This document shows, in pieces, positions 24,301-25,872 of a stretch of 25,872 nt of DNA (position 1 is the stretch's first letter; each line of letters begins with the position of its first letter). The stretch lies in contig FR886333.1 of the NCBI GenBank assembly GCA_000436535.1, forward strand, positions 22,654 to 48,525, given 5' to 3'. The position numbers were made by a program, and so were the translations under genes. The DNA comes from Eubacterium sp. CAG:252 (GTDB lineage Bacteria > Bacillota > Clostridia > Lachnospirales > Lachnospiraceae). The notes below the pieces were generated by a model. That model did no database searches. It was not told where the DNA came from and worked only from the letters and a program-made list of their open reading frames with translations.

Positions 24301-25872
24301 TCATTCTGTTTTTGATGAGTTCATCCTCTCGCCTATATATCCTAACACTGTTTCTGCAAATGTATCTACATTAAATGGCTTTGATATATGCCCGTTCATC
24401 CCATTTTCAAGTGCCTTCTTCCTGTCCTCATCAAATGCATTGGCTGTCATGGCGACTATCGGAATTCCCGCCTTTTTGGTATTATCAAGACTTCTTATAA
24501 TCTTTGTAGTTTCAAAGCCATCCATACCCGGCATCCTTACATCCATAAGAACTATGTCAACTGCATCCTCCGTTGCACTTTTAATATATTCTATTGCATC
24601 AAGGCCATTGGAATATTCCGTCACATCTGCTCCGCTTTCACGCAGTATCTCTGTAGCTATATCCCTGTTGTACTCATTATCATCCACAACCATAATCCTT
24701 ATAGATGAAAGAATTCTGCCAGTTGTATCCTCACTGTCATCTTCCTGATATGACACACCGCTATCCTGTATATTTTCTTTACTGTGAATATTACCATTTA
24801 ACACATTTTCTCTTAACTTAGTATTAGTATTCTTTATTATATACTTCATAGGTATTGTGATTGTGAACTCAGTTCCAAGTCCCATATCACTCTCGACCTC
24901 TATAGTTCCGTTCATAAGCTCGACAATTCTTTTGGCTATCGACAAGCCAAGTCCAGTTCCCTCAACACTTGCATCACTGTCGTATGCACCTCTTGTATAC
25001 ATATCAAACAAATGCTGTATATCCTTTTTAGCTATGCCCCTGCCATCATCTTTTACTGTAAATACGTAATCACTATAGCTTTTATCTGGCTTTTCTACTT
25101 CTTTTACATTTATATGTATATGTCCACCTTCTGGAGTATACTTTATGGCATTACCCACTATATTAATAAGTACCTGGTTGATACGCATCCAGTCCATATA
25201 CACATAAATATGCTTTATATCCTTATCCATGGAAAGCTGCTGTTTCTTGCCTGATGACTGGATAACAAGTATATTATAAAAGTTATCCATAAGCTCACAT
25301 ATATCTGACTCATCCTTCTCTATACTGACCTTTCCACTCTCTATGCGCGACACATCAAGAATTTCATTAATCAGTCTTACAAGATGATTACCTGCCGTCT
25401 TTATCTTATTTATACAGTCTTCTACTTTGACTATATTATCCATATTATTCTTGGCTATTGATGTATAACCAAGAATAACATTCATAGGTGTCCTTATCTC
25501 ATGTGACATATTAGAAAGAAACTCTCCCTTTGCCCTGCTTGCACTTTCTGCCTGCGCAAGTGCCTCTTCGATTAGCATCTGCTGTTCCATCTCTTTCTTT
25601 AATACGTCTTCTATATTTCTTATTGTCATAGTAACGCAGACAGGTATATCTTCCTCTCTTTCCTCTACAATAAAGCTTACAAGACACCACTTGTATGCAT
25701 CCTTTTCAATCTGCCTTTTATAGCGGTATTCGACAACGTCCCTGTCCTTTAACTCATTTTTAATATTCTCTGCATTTATGAGCTTTTCTATATCTTTACT
25801 TGGATTTTCACATATAATATTATGAAAAATTCTTCTCGTTATCTCCTTTGAATAGCTGAGTGTTTCATCCGA
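24301..25872 (-). CDS. Hybrid sensor histidine kinase, 5' end outside the window
   Basis: The frame is open from the TGA at 24301-24303 through the window edge (523 codons seen), so the ATG at 25629 is internal and not the start. From the edge: a PAS/PAC-like segment (ending KWCLVSFIVEE...CVTMTIRNIED), a coiled linker, a HisKA domain with phospho-acceptor His (codon 25501-25503, in SHEIRTPMN), an HATPase domain (N-box NIVGNAIKY, G1 DDGRGI, G2 GTGLGLSI), then a receiver domain (VVDDNEYNRD, phospho-acceptor Asp codon 24541-24543 in LMDVRMPG, conserved MTANAF and KPF). The phosphorelay partner is not visible. It may continue with more sensory domains. Confidence 0.93.
   Translation of the reverse strand, partial: SDETLSYSKEITRRIFHNIICENPSKDIEKLINAENIKNELKDRDVVEYRYKRQIEKDAYKWCLVSFIVEEREEDIPVCVTMTIRNIEDVLKKEMEQQMLIEEALAQAESASRAKGEFLSNMSHEIRTPMNVILGYTSIAKNNMDNIVKVEDCINKIKTAGNHLVRLINEILDVSRIESGKVSIEKDESDICELMDNFYNILVIQSSGKKQQLSMDKDIKHIYVYMDWMRINQVLINIVGNAIKYTPEGGHIHINVKEVEKPDKSYSDYVFTVKDDGRGIAKKDIQHLFDMYTRGAYDSDASVEGTGLGLSIAKRIVELMNGTIEVESDMGLGTEFTITIPMKYIIKNTNTKLRENVLNGNIHSKENIQDSGVSYQEDDSEDTTGRILSSIRIMVVDDNEYNRDIATEILRESGADVTEYSNGLDAIEYIKSATEDAVDIVLMDVRMPGMDGFETTKIIRSLDNTKKAGIPIVAMTANAFDEDRKKALENGMNGHISKPFNVDTFAETVLGYIGERMNSSKTE

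Noticed and set aside
25627..25629. ATG at 25629 as start of the hybrid kinase
   Set aside because: The frame stays open upstream to the window edge with a PAS/PAC-like sequence, so this Met is internal.

Overview
The window looks like chromosome from an AT-rich, Gram-positive anaerobe, most plausibly a Lachnospiraceae (Clostridium cluster XIVa) gut or rumen species. This rests on strong AGGAGG-type ribosome binding sites, near-consensus sigma-A promoters with 17-bp spacers, a fused substrate-binding/permease ABC protein, a PKTGD-type sorting signal remnant, and cytoplasmic plant-polysaccharide enzymes. A pectin/hemicellulose user such as Lachnospira or [Eubacterium] eligens is a guess. No rRNA, tRNA, CRISPR array, transposase or prophage gene was seen.

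Layout. 1-5.0 kb: the edge of an unknown ORF, then the sbcDC nuclease operon on the minus strand. sbcDC has a consensus promoter that overlaps the upstream terminator and a LexA-like box at its predicted transcription start. SbcC carries two sets of in-frame tandem repeats. 5.1-6.2 kb: pheA (chorismate mutase/prephenate dehydratase). 6.4-7.4 kb: a plus-strand membrane-anchored propeller-like protein. 7.5-9.6 kb: a VanY-like D,D-carboxypeptidase and a GDSL (CE12-like) carbohydrate esterase, separated by a large palindromic element that supplies the esterase's last codons. 10.0-11.5 kb: a multi-TM methyl-accepting chemotaxis protein. 11.7-16.2 kb: a GH43 and GH95 pair for intracellular oligosaccharide breakdown. 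16.4-18.2 kb: a CHASE-GGDEF-PAS diguanylate cyclase bracketed by 35-bp imperfect direct repeats. 18.3-18.6 kb: the C-terminal stub of a sortase-anchored protein. 18.9-19.8 kb: cysK. 20.0-20.8 kb: a CpsB-type PHP phosphatase. 21.0-24.2 kb: a polar amino-acid ABC transporter operon ending in its LysR-type regulator. 24.3 kb to the edge: a hybrid histidine kinase, truncated by the window.

How the genes relate. The region is mostly housekeeping and nutrient acquisition: DNA end repair (SbcCD), Phe synthesis, Cys synthesis, amino-acid uptake and plant-glycan processing. Several signalling genes (MCP, GGDEF, hybrid kinase) are interspersed. The carbohydrate enzymes lack signal peptides, so they should act on imported oligosaccharides. 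I see no complete novel defence or mobile system. The best leads are the repeat-expanded SbcC, the SOS-like control of sbcDC, the direct-repeat-flanked GGDEF gene beside a broken surface protein, and several long intergenic palindromes.
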